From the NCBI GenBank assembly GCA_009667805.1, contig CM019072.1:35147519-35211518 (forward strand): 64,000 bases of DNA. The letters run 5' to 3'. Under the pieces are notes generated by a model. The model did no database searches, was not told where the DNA came from, and was given only the letters and a program-made list of their open reading frames with translations. This DNA comes from Leptobrachium leishanense (Eukaryota; Chordata; Amphibia; Anura; Megophryidae). This document shows, one piece after another, positions 1 to 9,621 of this stretch. The position numbers and the translations under genes were made by a program. Each line of letters begins with the position of its first letter. The first letter of the stretch is position 1.

Positions 1-800
1 GTTTCTCATCCTTCTCAGGTCTCCCAGGAACTTTAAAACGTTGGGGATTCCTGCATTGTGAAGGCCGCCGAAGACTCTCCATCCGGTAAGCTTGTTGACC
101 CACAATATTAGTAATCTGCCGGCGGGCGGCCTCTCTGATGATAACAACATTTTATCTGTTAGACTAAGCATTTAAGTTCTTTGTGTTTTCTGTTTCCTGC
201 AGTGTCCAGCGAGTTCCTCATAAGGAGCCTTGACCTGAATCGGATGGAGAAACCTCATCTCGAGTTCTAGACCCAGAAGCAGTAAGTGTCCTTCACATAG
301 GATTTTACTGACATGAAAGGATTATGTCTTTATTTCTGGGATTTTTGGATAAACAGTCTCTTCTCTATGTCATCACGCCAGGCCGTCTTCTTCTGTTACT
401 AGTAGCAGATTTGAATTATTATGGTGTTTTATTATTATTCTATTATCACATTAAATTGTACTCCATGTGAATCAGTCAGGTGAACCCCAAGCTAACTCTG
501 GTTTCTGGTACTTCTCAGGTCTCCCAGGGACGGTAAAACGTTGGGGATTCCTGCATTGTGAAGGCCGCCGATGACTCTCCATCCGGTAAACTCAGTGATT
601 TATGGAATTGGCAATCTGTCAGTGTGAGGCCATTCTGATGCTCTGATGGGTAACGTTTAGTCTAACAGGGGATTCATTTGAAGGTCATGAGTTTTCTGTT
701 CCCCGCAGTGTCCAGCGAGTTCCTCGTATGGAGCCTTGACCTGGAACGGATGGAGAAACCTCATCTCGAGCTCTGGACCTGGAAGCAGTAAGTGTCCTTC
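1..800 (+). repeat. Tandem duplication of a two-exon block, period about 500 bp
   Basis: Two exon-like segments occur twice in the same order. The first is at 19-85 and 519-585, the second at 203-281 and 709-787. Each has a polypyrimidine/AG acceptor before it and a GTAAG, GTAAA or GTAAGTG donor after it. The segments are more alike between copies than the sequence between them, as expected when exons are under more constraint or the spacers drift faster. Copy 1 has stop codons in the phase that stays open in copy 2. Confidence 0.7.
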
Positions 801-1343
801 ACACAGGAAGTTACTGAAGTGAAATGTTTATCTTTATATCTGGGATTTTTGGATCAAGACCTTCTCTGTGTCACAGGTCGTGCCCGTGGTCCCGTCTCAC
901 CGGATCGAGGTGATAAGCCCTACATATCCGGGATCTTTCCACCAGGTGAGTGAGGGGTTACAGGGAAAAGAGGGGGGTACAATGTACATCATGACACACA
1001 TTCCGTGGAAAGTCACTGAGCATAACATGGCTAAATGTATCTGATAATAGGACACATTTTCCCTCGTTTCGGGTCAGAAAGTGGTGGTTGGAGGTGAGAC
1101 ACGGCATTATAATATTGGGAATCATATCATCCTTTTGGGGTGTAACGTCCATTTAAACACACAATATACCTGCTGTGTGAGTCTCAGTTTGACCAGACCC
1201 CGGGGTCATTTCGTCTGAGATCGGCCATTGTGGGGGGAATAAAGGAGCAGTGATCGTGTTATGGGGGACCTGGGTTTGTTTCCAGATATAACGTTCACAT
1301 GTAACCCCTCCATTCTCTTCTTCCCACAGGATTCCAGGGATGA
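571..1343 (+). CDS. Hypothetical spliced small ORF (58 codons), unrecognised
   Basis: Joining exon-like segments 519-585, 709-787, 877-945 and 1330 onward at their consensus donors (GTAAA, GTAAGTG, GTGAG) and acceptors gives one open frame. It runs from an ATG at 571 to TGA at 1341-1343, 58 codons. The last acceptor at 1328-1329 has a strong pyrimidine tract. The product is rich in Ser, Pro and Gly, has no membrane segment, and matches no family I can name. Copy 1 of the duplicated exons cannot encode it because it has an in-frame TAA. The open frame could be chance in a non-coding transcript or the remains of a multi-exon gene lying mostly upstream of the window. The splice signals are seen directly; translation is inference. 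Confidence 0.3.
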
Positions 1344-1374
1344 GCTGGTTCATGGAGCATCACAGTTTATTATT

Positions 1375-1530
1375 TGCATATGTATTCAAGAAGGAATTTT
1401 TTCCCAGTTTGTTGCATATTGGCGAGCGTTTCAGACTGGGTTTTTTGCCTTCTATTAGATCAACAGCAGTAGGTGATGTGTGAGAGGCTGAACCCGATGG
1501 ACGCATGTCTTTTTTCAGCCTATGTATTTA
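1375..1530 (+). mobile_element. LINE-like 3' tail fragment
   Basis: The segment from about 1390 through 'gggttttttgccttctatt' to 'tcttttttcagcctatg' has the look of the 3'-untranslated tail of a non-LTR element common in frog genomes. It directly follows the last exon-like acceptor. No reverse transcriptase coding remains. The family assignment is from memory of such tails and not tested. Confidence 0.45.
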
Positions 1531-1780
1531 TTACCCAATAATATGCCAGTGTTCAAATTGTCTGGTGACGCTGCACTGTCTGAGTCAGTTGGCAGTTGGC
1601 CTCTCTGTGAACAACAGTCATTCAGCAGCTTGCTATGCTGTACTATAATAAAACCAGCACCACTCTTATCCCTAATTCTGTATCCGAGAGTCATTTGCAC
1701 CAACGCCTCAGCAGCACAAAAACTAAACATTACACACACAGGAGCTGACACCCCCGGAAACCGAGACCCTAAAATACTAA

Positions 1781-2778
1781 GGCTGGGTTCACAACACAGC
1801 GTTTTTCATATGCGCGTAATATGGCGTTTTTGGTGCGCGTATTGCGCAAACGTGAAAAACGCACGAACGCGCATTGCAGCGCGTTCAATCGCGCAGTCTA
1901 TGGCCGTGAACGCATTGCAATACGCCCCAAAGAAGCTCCTGTGCTTCTTTGGGCGTATGGCATTGTACAGCACGTTCCTACATACTGTAAAACGCCAAGG
2001 TGTGAACGGGCCCCATAGGAAATGATGGTGTAACGGAATCTGCTAGGTTCACTTCGGGACGGCACCGGACCGGACACGAACAAGGATTGTCTGAACCCGA
2101 GTCTCTTCAGGAAAGGCAAACTTTATTAGTGACGTCACACAATGCTCACACAGGATTAAATCGCAAAGAGTGAGCCCCGATCTCACCCCGGCGAGGGGTT
2201 TTATACCCCGAATACATAATTAGGTACATCCCAATTAGCCCACCTCCCGGTGACACTTTATTCCACCCCACGTGGGTTAATACCTCCCATTGTTAGTACA
2301 AAGGCATTCCATACATTGATCGTAAATTGGCAAACTTGATGTTAGTCTGACAGTTTGTGATTTGCTGCCGTACTCAATCCGGGCCATGCCCACCTCCCTA
2401 AAGGCTATGTTTATTTGTTTACAGATAAAGCATGGTCTGGTTTCTACGCTCTCTTTGTCTCTCTGCGGGCCTCAGTGACCTTGCAGTATCCATTTGTCAT
2501 CCTGTCTCTCCGTGCCAAGAGCTGGCCAGATCTTCCCTTCGTTTAATTGCTTCTCTGTTAATCTACCACATTCCTAAAATTCTATGTAAGCTTCATTCTA
2601 GTGTCTATTGAAATCTACCTAGTTATTTGCAAGTGAACCAATATTCTGAACAAGATGGCAGCTTGGCTCATAATAGCGACCATCTTCCAGCCTGATTCCA
2701 CTTCAATGGAATTTCCATGTTTTGACGTTTTACAGCGCGCAGGAATGCATTGTAACACGCCGAAGTGTGAACGGGGCC
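1781..2778. mobile_element. PIF/Harbinger-like MITE split by a solo LTR
   Basis: Terminal inverted repeats begin GGCTGGGTTCAC and end GTGAACGGGGCC, flanked by TAA on both sides (1778-1780, 2779-2781). The interior is CpG-rich ('gcgcgtaatatggcg'). Without the inserted LTR the element is about 320 bp. A TWA target duplication fits PIF/Harbinger, but there is no transposase here to confirm it. Confidence 0.7.
2029..2705 (-). mobile_element. Solo LTR (677 bp) with 4-bp target duplication ATGG
   Basis: It starts TGTAACGGAATC and ends GATTCCACTTCA, an imperfect terminal inverted repeat of the TG...CA type. ATGG is present on each side (2025-2028 and 2706-2709). Read on the minus strand it shows a TATA box (GGGGTATAAAA near 2197-2207) and an AATAAA near 2122-2128 about 75 bp downstream, the normal LTR layout. 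A 4-bp duplication is typical of several retrovirus-like groups. No internal region survives, so recombination between two LTRs is the likely origin. Confidence 0.75.
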
Positions 2779-4236
2779 TAAACTTTAATTAAACACTGAC
2801 ATCACATGTTTCTGTTCTTTAAATACTGTTCAACTTCTCAATCTTTTTTTAAAATTATTTTCCTAATAGTAGTAACTGTAGTAACGACGAGTAAAAAAAA
2901 TGACTCTGCTGTAATGGAGCAATAAATAGCAGCGCTATACCAGAGGCGTAGCAAGGTCCTGAGGCACCCTGGGGCAAGTCCTCCCCCAGCAGCCCCCCCC
3001 CCTTTTAGATGAAATAATGCATTGGGACACATTTATCAGGAGATAGGATTTTATTTCATTCAATTTGGCTTTACTGGCCACCATAAAAATCTCATCTGGG
3101 ATCCTCTAAGGCCTCACTGGTACCTGGCAGTGACCAGGGCCAGATTTAATATAGTAGCAGAGTAGGCATTGCTCTGTAAAGGAAGGAAAAAAGTTTTTTT
3201 TCTTTTTTACAATTTACAATCATTTAGACCACTGTATCTCTAGAGCCCTAAGGGCTAGAGGGACATATGGGTATCATGATACCAAATATAACCAGGTAAG
3301 ATTTAAATAAAAATAAAATAATATGGGGGAGAGGCGGGGGGACTTTGGAACCTGCATCTCTGAATTGTACACTGCACAAGGCTAAGTGAGGAGTCATTGG
3401 AAAGGTCAGAGCGTGGTCTTAACAATGATACCAAACATGACCATGTAATGTGTAAAAATAAAAAAACTGAAAAAAAGTAAATGCAAAACAATTTTTTTTC
3501 TCTGTTCTACGGCAGAGGCAATATATGCTTTTACATATAAAACAAACAATGCCACTGCACTAACTCAACTAAGGCAACAGATTCTGCCCCTTCTTTTGAT
3601 TTCAACGCAGTGGCTGGTTTTCAGTCTTTGAAAAAAAACATTTTTTTTAGTTTGCCCCAAAACGAAAATGTAAAAAGTCATTATGGTATGTTTCTATTTT
3701 TTTGCAGGGGAGGGTAGGGGGGCGCTCCACATTTCTGTGCCTACAGGCTCATGAGATGCAAATCCAGTCCAGCAATGGACCCTATTTGACATCTTATCGA
3801 CGGAAGGGAGAGGAAGACTGACTAGAGGCCAAAGATTACTGCTCACAAACGTAGCAGCAGTAAGCTGCACGGACATACAATATTTCAACACTGGTTGGAC
3901 ACAAAACCACCCCCCATTCACAATAGTCTACGAGTAATTAGTAAATGTCTTTTTACATGGATTGGGTTGAAACCTCCCCTCAAAAAGATAAATGCCCATG
4001 ACACTCCTTTACTAAATGGCATCCCCTAATCACCATATTACCCTCATATATTAAGAAAAACTGAGTCAATCTTTCCAACACACGGAATGATACTTAATGG
4101 AAAGTTTACAGGGTGCCCAGCCTATTCCTTTAATGCCTAGGGCTCAATCCGGGGAGAAATCCAGACACAGGTTTCGGGGGGGGGCAATCTACCAGTTTTG
4201 GCCAAGAGCCGGTGTTGGGCTCGCAGTGACAGGCAG
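2779..4236. other. Intergenic, degraded interspersed repeats
   Basis: No gene is seen. 2938-3010 ('gaggcgtagcaaggtcc' followed by a C tract) resembles the 'cgtagcgtggg' end seen at 11500-11567. 3130-3480 resembles 45525-45740 (shared 'gagtaggcat', 'gctagagggacat', 'cattggaaaggtca'). The rest is A/T-rich with short T and A runs. Confidence 0.5.
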
Positions 4237-4592
4237 ATATATTGGCCACCAGCTCACATGGATATATATATTGCCCCAGCTCACAAGAATATATTGCCCC
4301 AGCTCACATGGATATATATAGTGCCCCCAGCTCACATGGATATATTTGCCCCAGTTCACATAAGTATATTGCCCCAGCTCGCATGGATATGTTTGCCCCA
4401 GCTCACAAGGGTATATTTGCCACCAGCTCACATGGGTATATTTGCCCCAGCTCACACATGGGTATATTTGCCCCCAGCTCACACATGGGTATATTTGCCC
4501 CCCAGCTTACATATGTATATACTGACCCAGCTCACATGCATATATATTGCCCCAGCTCACATGGGTATATACTGCCCCAGTTCACATGGGCA
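4237..4592. repeat. Minisatellite array 1 (18-24 bp units)
   Basis: Tandem units of the type GCCCCAGCTCACATGGATATA, about 16 copies, with spacing that varies between units. The same family occurs at 5517-5606, 6998-7680, 9622-11490 and 19928-20665. Open frames across it are a by-product of the stop-poor unit. Confidence 0.9.
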
Positions 4593-4917
4593 GCGCTGTC
4601 TTTAATGCAGGGAAAAAGGGGCAGTTGCCCTGGGCCCAGTCATTGTTGAGGGGCCCAAAGCAGCTGCCCCTTGGGCCCGCGTAAACTGTGGACGACCGCC
4701 ACCGCTGCTAGCGGAATGCATTAACAGCATTTCGCTAGCAGCCCCCTCAACTGGCTGTGTCTTCTTGCGAGCGCCAGCTTCTCCCTCGCGCAGATGCCTT
4801 CCTGTAAAGGCTGTGACATGGCCTATAGGACAGATCTCACGAGAGTGCGTCACAGCCTTCAGATGCTGGCGGCCGCGTGGAGGAGAATGCAGGCACTTGG
4901 ATGAACACACAGGTCAC
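4593..4917. other. Flank of the minisatellite element
   Basis: Begins 'gcagcgctgtctttaatgc' followed by a G/C-rich stretch with 'gccctgggcccag'. The other minisatellite loci have a similar 'gccctgggtcca' or 'gccctgggcgc' sequence beside them, so this is probably part of the same mobile unit. No gene is seen. Confidence 0.4.
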
Positions 4918-5158
4918 CTGATCCTGAGGTCTGTGCTGGGCAAGTATAATTCTGGGGGTCTGTGCAGGGTACACATATTTCTGGGGGTTCTATGCTGGAT
5001 ATATATATTTCTGGGAGGTCTATGCTGGATACATATAATTCTGGGAGGTCTGTGCTCTATATATATATATCTGGGGGCCTGTGCCGGGCACATATTTGTG
5101 GGGGGCCTGTGCCAGATGCATACATTTCGGAGGGCCTGTGCTGGGTACATATAATTCT
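4918..5158. repeat. Degenerate tandem repeat, period about 36 bp
   Basis: About six diverged units of the form 'ctgggggtctgtgctgg' followed by 'acatatatttctg'. It is unrelated in unit sequence to the neighbouring minisatellite. Confidence 0.75.
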
Positions 5159-5369
5159 TATTTTTGTGTTATGACTAGACTATATAGCTATTTGTTTTAC
5201 ACTAGAAACATAATAATGTTCATTTGCACTTAATTACTTAAAGTTATTAAGATACTAACATGCATTTTTCCCCAAGAACATATAACTGTTAATAAAAATA
5301 TATGATGAGAAAGAGCCTAGAAGAGACTATATTTGGCTTGAACGTATCGTTACAGATCAATCTAAGGAC

Positions 5370-5606
5370 TTGTTTGTGAGACAAGTCCATGATTTATTTC
5401 AGGGGGGGTTTTTGGGGGATGTTGGGGGTAGATAGCAAAATTATGCAGTGGGCTGGCTTTCGGGGGGGGCCTATGAAAATATTTGCCCAGGGTCCAATCA
5501 ATATTAAAGACAGGCCTGCACATGGGTATATACTGCCCCCAGCTCACATGGGTATATATTGTCCCCAGCTCACATGGGTATATACTGCCCCCAGCTCACA
5601 TGGGTA
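5370..5606. repeat. Minisatellite element head (copy 1) with array 2
   Basis: The stretch from 'gtttgtgagacaagtccatg' to 'aatattaaagacaggcctgc' recurs at 6861-7000 just after the assembly gap. From 5517 it passes into four units of the 24-bp minisatellite, interrupted by a Tc1 insertion at the TA dinucleotide 5607-5608. Confidence 0.8.
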
Positions 5607-5608
5607 TA

Positions 5609-6760
5609 CAGTCAGGTCCAGAAATATTGGGACATCGACACAACGGTGAACGGTGTAGGACTGCAGCAGCAGTTTGCAGATGTGCCTCCCACTTGTTAAG
5701 GGACCAAAGGTAATGGGACAATTGGCTTCTCAGCTGTTCCATGGCCAGGTGTGTGATATTCCCTCATTACCCCAATTACAATGTGCAGATAAAAGGCCCA
5801 GAGTTCATTTCAAGTGTGCTATTTGCATTTCGATTCTGTTGCTGTCAACTCTCAAGATGAGATCCAAAGAGCTGTCACTATCAGTGAAGCAAGCCATCAT
5901 TAGGCTGAAGAAACAAAACAAACCCACCAACTGTTTGGAACATTCTCAAAAAGAAGGAACGCACCGGTGAGCTCAGCAACACCAAAAGACACTGGAGACC
6001 ACGGATAACAACTGTGGTGGATGACCGAAGAATTCTTTCCCTGGTGAAGAAAACACCCTTCACAACAGTTGGCCAGATTCAGAACACTCTCCAGGAGGTA
6101 GGTGTATGTGTGTCAAAGTCAGCAATCAAGAGAAGACTTCACCAGAGTGAATACAGAGGGTTCACCACAAGATGTAAACTATTGGTGAGCCTCAAAAACA
6201 GGAAGGCCAGATTAGAGTTTGCCAAACCACACCTAACAAAGCCTTCACAGTTCTGGAACAAGATCCTATGGACAGATGAGACCAAGATCAACTTGTACCA
6301 GAGTGATGGGAAGAGAAGAGTATGGAGAAGGAAAGGAACTGCTCATGATCCTAAGCATACCAGCATCAGCATCAGTGAAGCATGGTGGTGGTAGTGTCAT
6401 GGCGTGGGCATGTATGGCTGCCAATGGAACTGGTTCTCTTGTATTTATTGATGATGTGACTGCTGACAAAAGCAGCAGGAGGAATTCTGAAAGTGTTTCG
6501 GGCAATATTATCTGCTCACATTCAGCCAAATGCTGCAGAACTCATTGGACGGCGCTTCACAGTGCAGATGGACAATGACCCAAAGCATACTGCAAAAGTA
6601 ACCAAAGAGTTGTTGAAGGGACAGAAGTGGAATGTTATGCAATGGTCAAGTCAATCACCTGACCTGAATCCCATTGAGCATGCATTTCACTTGCTGAAGA
6701 CAAAACTGAAGGGAAAATGCCCCAAGAAGAAGCAGGAACTGAAAACAGAGGCCGTTCAAT
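5609..6760 (+). mobile_element. Tc1-like transposon, right end lost in the gap
   Basis: The left terminal repeat begins CAGTCAGGTCCAGAAATATT immediately after TA, the Tc1/mariner target. The transposase remnant lies inside. The 3' part of the transposase and the right terminal repeat are missing because the N gap starts at 6761. An intact relative would be about 1.5-1.7 kb. Confidence 0.85.
5857..6760 (+). pseudogene. Tc1-family transposase, frameshifted and truncated
   Basis: This DDE transposase would cut and paste its own element. The start is the ATG at 5857, whose reading begins Met-Arg-Ser-Lys-Glu-Leu as in Tc1 relatives. The helix-turn-helix region is damaged by a deletion and frameshift near 5930-5950. 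The frame is regained at 6014 (VDDRRI, KSAIKRRL, then the first catalytic block WTDETKIN). It is lost again near 6360. It continues in another frame with VKHGGGSVMAW, and after one more shift with the second catalytic block QMDNDPKHTAK and [11 protein letters not shown], where the E of the DD34E triad lies. The C-terminal end is in the N gap. At least three frame changes make it inactive. The family assignment is secure from these blocks. Confidence 0.9.
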
Positions 6761-6860
6761 NNNNNNNNNNNNNNNNNNNNNNNNNNNNNNNNNNNNNNNN
6801 NNNNNNNNNNNNNNNNNNNNNNNNNNNNNNNNNNNNNNNNNNNNNNNNNNNNNNNNNNNN
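6761..6860. other. Assembly gap (100 N)
   Basis: Exactly 100 N, the conventional filler for a gap of unknown length. It falls inside the Tc1 transposase, and the sequence after it repeats sequence found before the Tc1 element. Confidence 1.
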
Positions 6861-7680
6861 GTTTGTGAGACAAGTCCATGATTTATTTCTGGAGTTTTTT
6901 TTGGGGATGTTGGGGTAGATAGCAAAATAATGCAGTGGGCTGGCTTGAGGGGGGCCCATGAAAATGTTTGCCCTGGGTCCAATCAATATTAAAGACAGGC
7001 CTGCATATGGGTATATACTGCCCCCAGCTCACATGGGTATATATTGTCCCCAGCTCACATGGGTATATATTGTCCCCAGCTTACATGGTATATACTGCCC
7101 CCAGCTCACATGGGTATATACTGCCCCAACTCAAATGGGTATATACTGCCCCCAGCTCACACATATGGATATATTGCCCCAGACCAGCTCACACATGGAT
7201 ATATTGGCCCAGACCAGCTCACATATGGATATATTGCCCCCAGACCAGCTCATACATGGATATTGCCCCAGCTCTCATGGATATTGCCCCATCTCTCATG
7301 GATATGCCCCTAGCACACATGGATACTGCCCCAGCTCACATGGATAAGCCCCAGTTCTCAAGGATGCCCCAGCAGCTCTCATCGATATTGCCCCAGCAGC
7401 TCTCATGGATATGCCCCAGCAGCTCTCATGGATATGCCCCAGCAGCTCTCATGGTTATGCCCCAGCAGCTCTCATGGTTATGCCCCAGTAGCTCTCATGG
7501 ATATTGCCCCAGCAGCTCTCATGGATATGCCCCAGCAGCTCTCATGGATATTGCCCCAGCAGCTCTCATAGATATGCCCCTGCAGCTCTCATGGATATTG
7601 CCCCAGCAGCTCTCATGGATATGCCCCAGCAGCTCTCATGGATATTGCCCCAGCAGCTCTCATGGATATACTGCCCCCAG
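6861..7680. repeat. Minisatellite element head (copy 2) and array 3
   Basis: 6861-7000 repeats 5370-5516. From about 6998 there are about 35 units. The first have a 24-26 bp ATGGGTATATACTGCCCCCAGCTCAC type, then 21-bp GCCCCAGCAGCTCTCATGGAT types from 7360, so the unit sequence changes in blocks along the array. Confidence 0.9.
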
Positions 7681-7920
7681 GCCCCAGCTCACCTCCTGCC
7701 GCCACCGCGTGTTCGGCTCCCTCTGACTGTCTGGCGGCATGGAGCTTGGACGCTCGCCTGGGGGAGCCATGTGACCAGCCGCGATCTTGCGTGAACTCGG
7801 CTGGTGACGTGGTTTCCCCAGGCGAGCGCCGAAGCTCCATAGCTTCTCTTTGTTTAGTAATAGGTTTTCAGTCAGTGGTCTTTTATTTTACGAGCTTTGG
7901 GGAATGAGTAAAATCATTAT
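7681..7920. other. GC-rich flank with hairpin
   Basis: 7741-7838 forms an inverted repeat: 'gagcttggacgctcgcctgg' and its near complement 'caggcgagcgccgaagctcc'. No gene is recognised. Confidence 0.5.
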
Positions 7921-8646
7921 GGACACCATTACATTCCTATCGCTAATGTTAGCGCTTGCCCGAGTGAGCGTTAATGTTAGCCATGGTGGCCCTAGCGCGG
8001 GCGCACCATATTACAATCCAAATGCTAACGGGTTAAAAAGCCCGTTAGCGTTTGCTATCTTGCGCTTTTCAGCATGAGGTTACTGTACTTTGCGCTCCCT
8101 ATGCTTAACATGGGGAGCGCAAAGAGTTAATTAGCGTTAGTATTACAATTTACTAACGCTAATTACCGTCCGGCTGCGGTTACCAGAAAGTTAACCACAG
8201 TCTGGACCTGGTGCTAATGGATTCCACAGCTGCAGAATCCGTCAGCACCGGCCAGAACCCCAACCCCCCAAAAAATCAGATACTCACCTCTAATCCCATG
8301 GCGAGGACCGTGGCTCCAACTGCCTCCTCTGTCCGCCGGGAGCAGGGAGAGACTGGGGAAAAAAGTCCCTCAGTCTCTGTCTGCGGATCACTACGCTGGT
8401 GTGCCGGATCTTGCAAGGCGAGATCCGGCAGGTCATGTGACCGCCAGCATCTGCCTCTATGGAGTTCAATGGACTCCATCGAGTGGATGCTCGTCCCGGG
8501 GCTTAGCGCCTGATTACAATGCAGGCAGCTTTTCTAGCGCCTGCATCGTAATATCACACTAAAACAGGGACACAAAAGTAGAAACCTGCACGCGTTGGTT
8601 TTTCTCTTTTGCGTTCCCGTTTTAGCGCGATGATTGTAATGGTGCC
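7921..8646. mobile_element. MITE-like element with imperfect terminal repeats
   Basis: The left end 'caccattacattcctatcgc' is mirrored by 'gcgatgattgtaatggtgcc' at 8627-8646. The interior is rich in GCGCTAA/TTAGCGC words in both orientations. No coding sequence. The superfamily is not determined. Confidence 0.5.
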
Positions 8647-9147
8647 CTATATGTACTTAGGTCTCGATTCAATCGGCTGATTTTTCAAAAAAAAACATCA
8701 GCGTGTTTCGACAACTATCCTTTTTTCTTAGAATACTGGCTGATTAAATTCAATGGATTCGATTACAGCTGACTTCTAAAAATTGTCCCCTTTCAGAAAA
8801 AGAAAATTAGGCTAGGAAATGGCCTCTCAAAAAATAAATTTTCAGTCTGAAATTGTATTTACTTTAAGTAACCCTAACCCTAAACGCAACCCCTGGTTCA
8901 AGGGCTTGGGTTAGGGTTTGCCTTCAGGCTATCTTTAGCTTTAACCTTTAGGGTTATTTTTAGGGTTTGAGCTATTTGTAACTTTAGGGTTATTTTTAGG
9001 GTTTGAGCTATTTTTAGCTTTAGGGTTGTTTTTAAAGTTAGGGCTATTTTTAGCTTTAGAGTTATTTTTAGGGTTAGAGCTATTTGATGTGCTTCACTTT
9101 GGACTTGAAGTACATGGGCTTAGAAATGTATTTGGGAGGTGCGGGCC
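8647..9147. repeat. Degenerate AGGGTT-rich tandem repeat within intergenic DNA
   Basis: From 8865 to 9090 the sequence has 'taaccctaaccctaa' and then about six loose units of 'tttagggttatttttaggg'. It resembles vertebrate telomere repeats in places but the unit is longer and irregular. 8647-8864 shows nothing recognisable. Confidence 0.6.
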
Positions 9148-9543
9148 TGATGTTTAATATTGTTCTCCTGCTCTTTCCTTTGTACCTTCTCTCTGTATAG
9201 TGTAGATCTCTTTATTAGTACCTGCTCTATTGTGTAAATTCTCTCTGCAAGAAATTCCTTTGTTTACCCTTTGCTTTCTCTTGCCCCATTCTCCATTGTT
9301 TGAAGGTTCTGGGTAGTTAATCTGATTTGTGCAGTTATCTGCTCGATTGTATGTAAATGAGGTTGATGGTTGAGTGTATCTCTGTGTTGTGTAATAAACA
9401 GTCAGTTCTATTCTGACCAAGCTTGAAGTCACGACTCATGTTTTGGGGAACCAGGAATCTTCTGCCCGCTGTGCCAAGGAAAGGCTACAGGTCTACAGCT
9501 TCGGCTTATTTCTGGGGGTGCTAGCCAGGCTCTCTACATACAC
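9148..9543 (+). mobile_element. Possible solo LTR (about 396 bp)
   Basis: CGGGCC occurs immediately on both sides (9142-9147 and 9544-9549), the start is TGATGT, and an AATAAA lies near 9392. The 3' end reads ACATACAC and not a clean CA, so the exact boundary is uncertain. The putative U5 contains 'gaagtcacgactcatg'. It could also be another element class with a 6-bp duplication. Confidence 0.4.
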
Positions 9544-9621
9544 CGGGCCTTGAGCTGTGGCTAAGGTACAAGAGAAAGGTGTGAGAGTCATGAGGAGAAA
9601 ATGGGTGTCCTGCTGGATCCG

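Noticed and set aside
1330..1460. Long coding exon after the 1329 acceptor
   Set aside because: The frame in phase with the upstream exons stops at 1343, and the rest resembles a LINE tail.
8865..9090. True interstitial telomere repeat
   Set aside because: Only two or three exact CCCTAA words; the main unit is longer and irregular.
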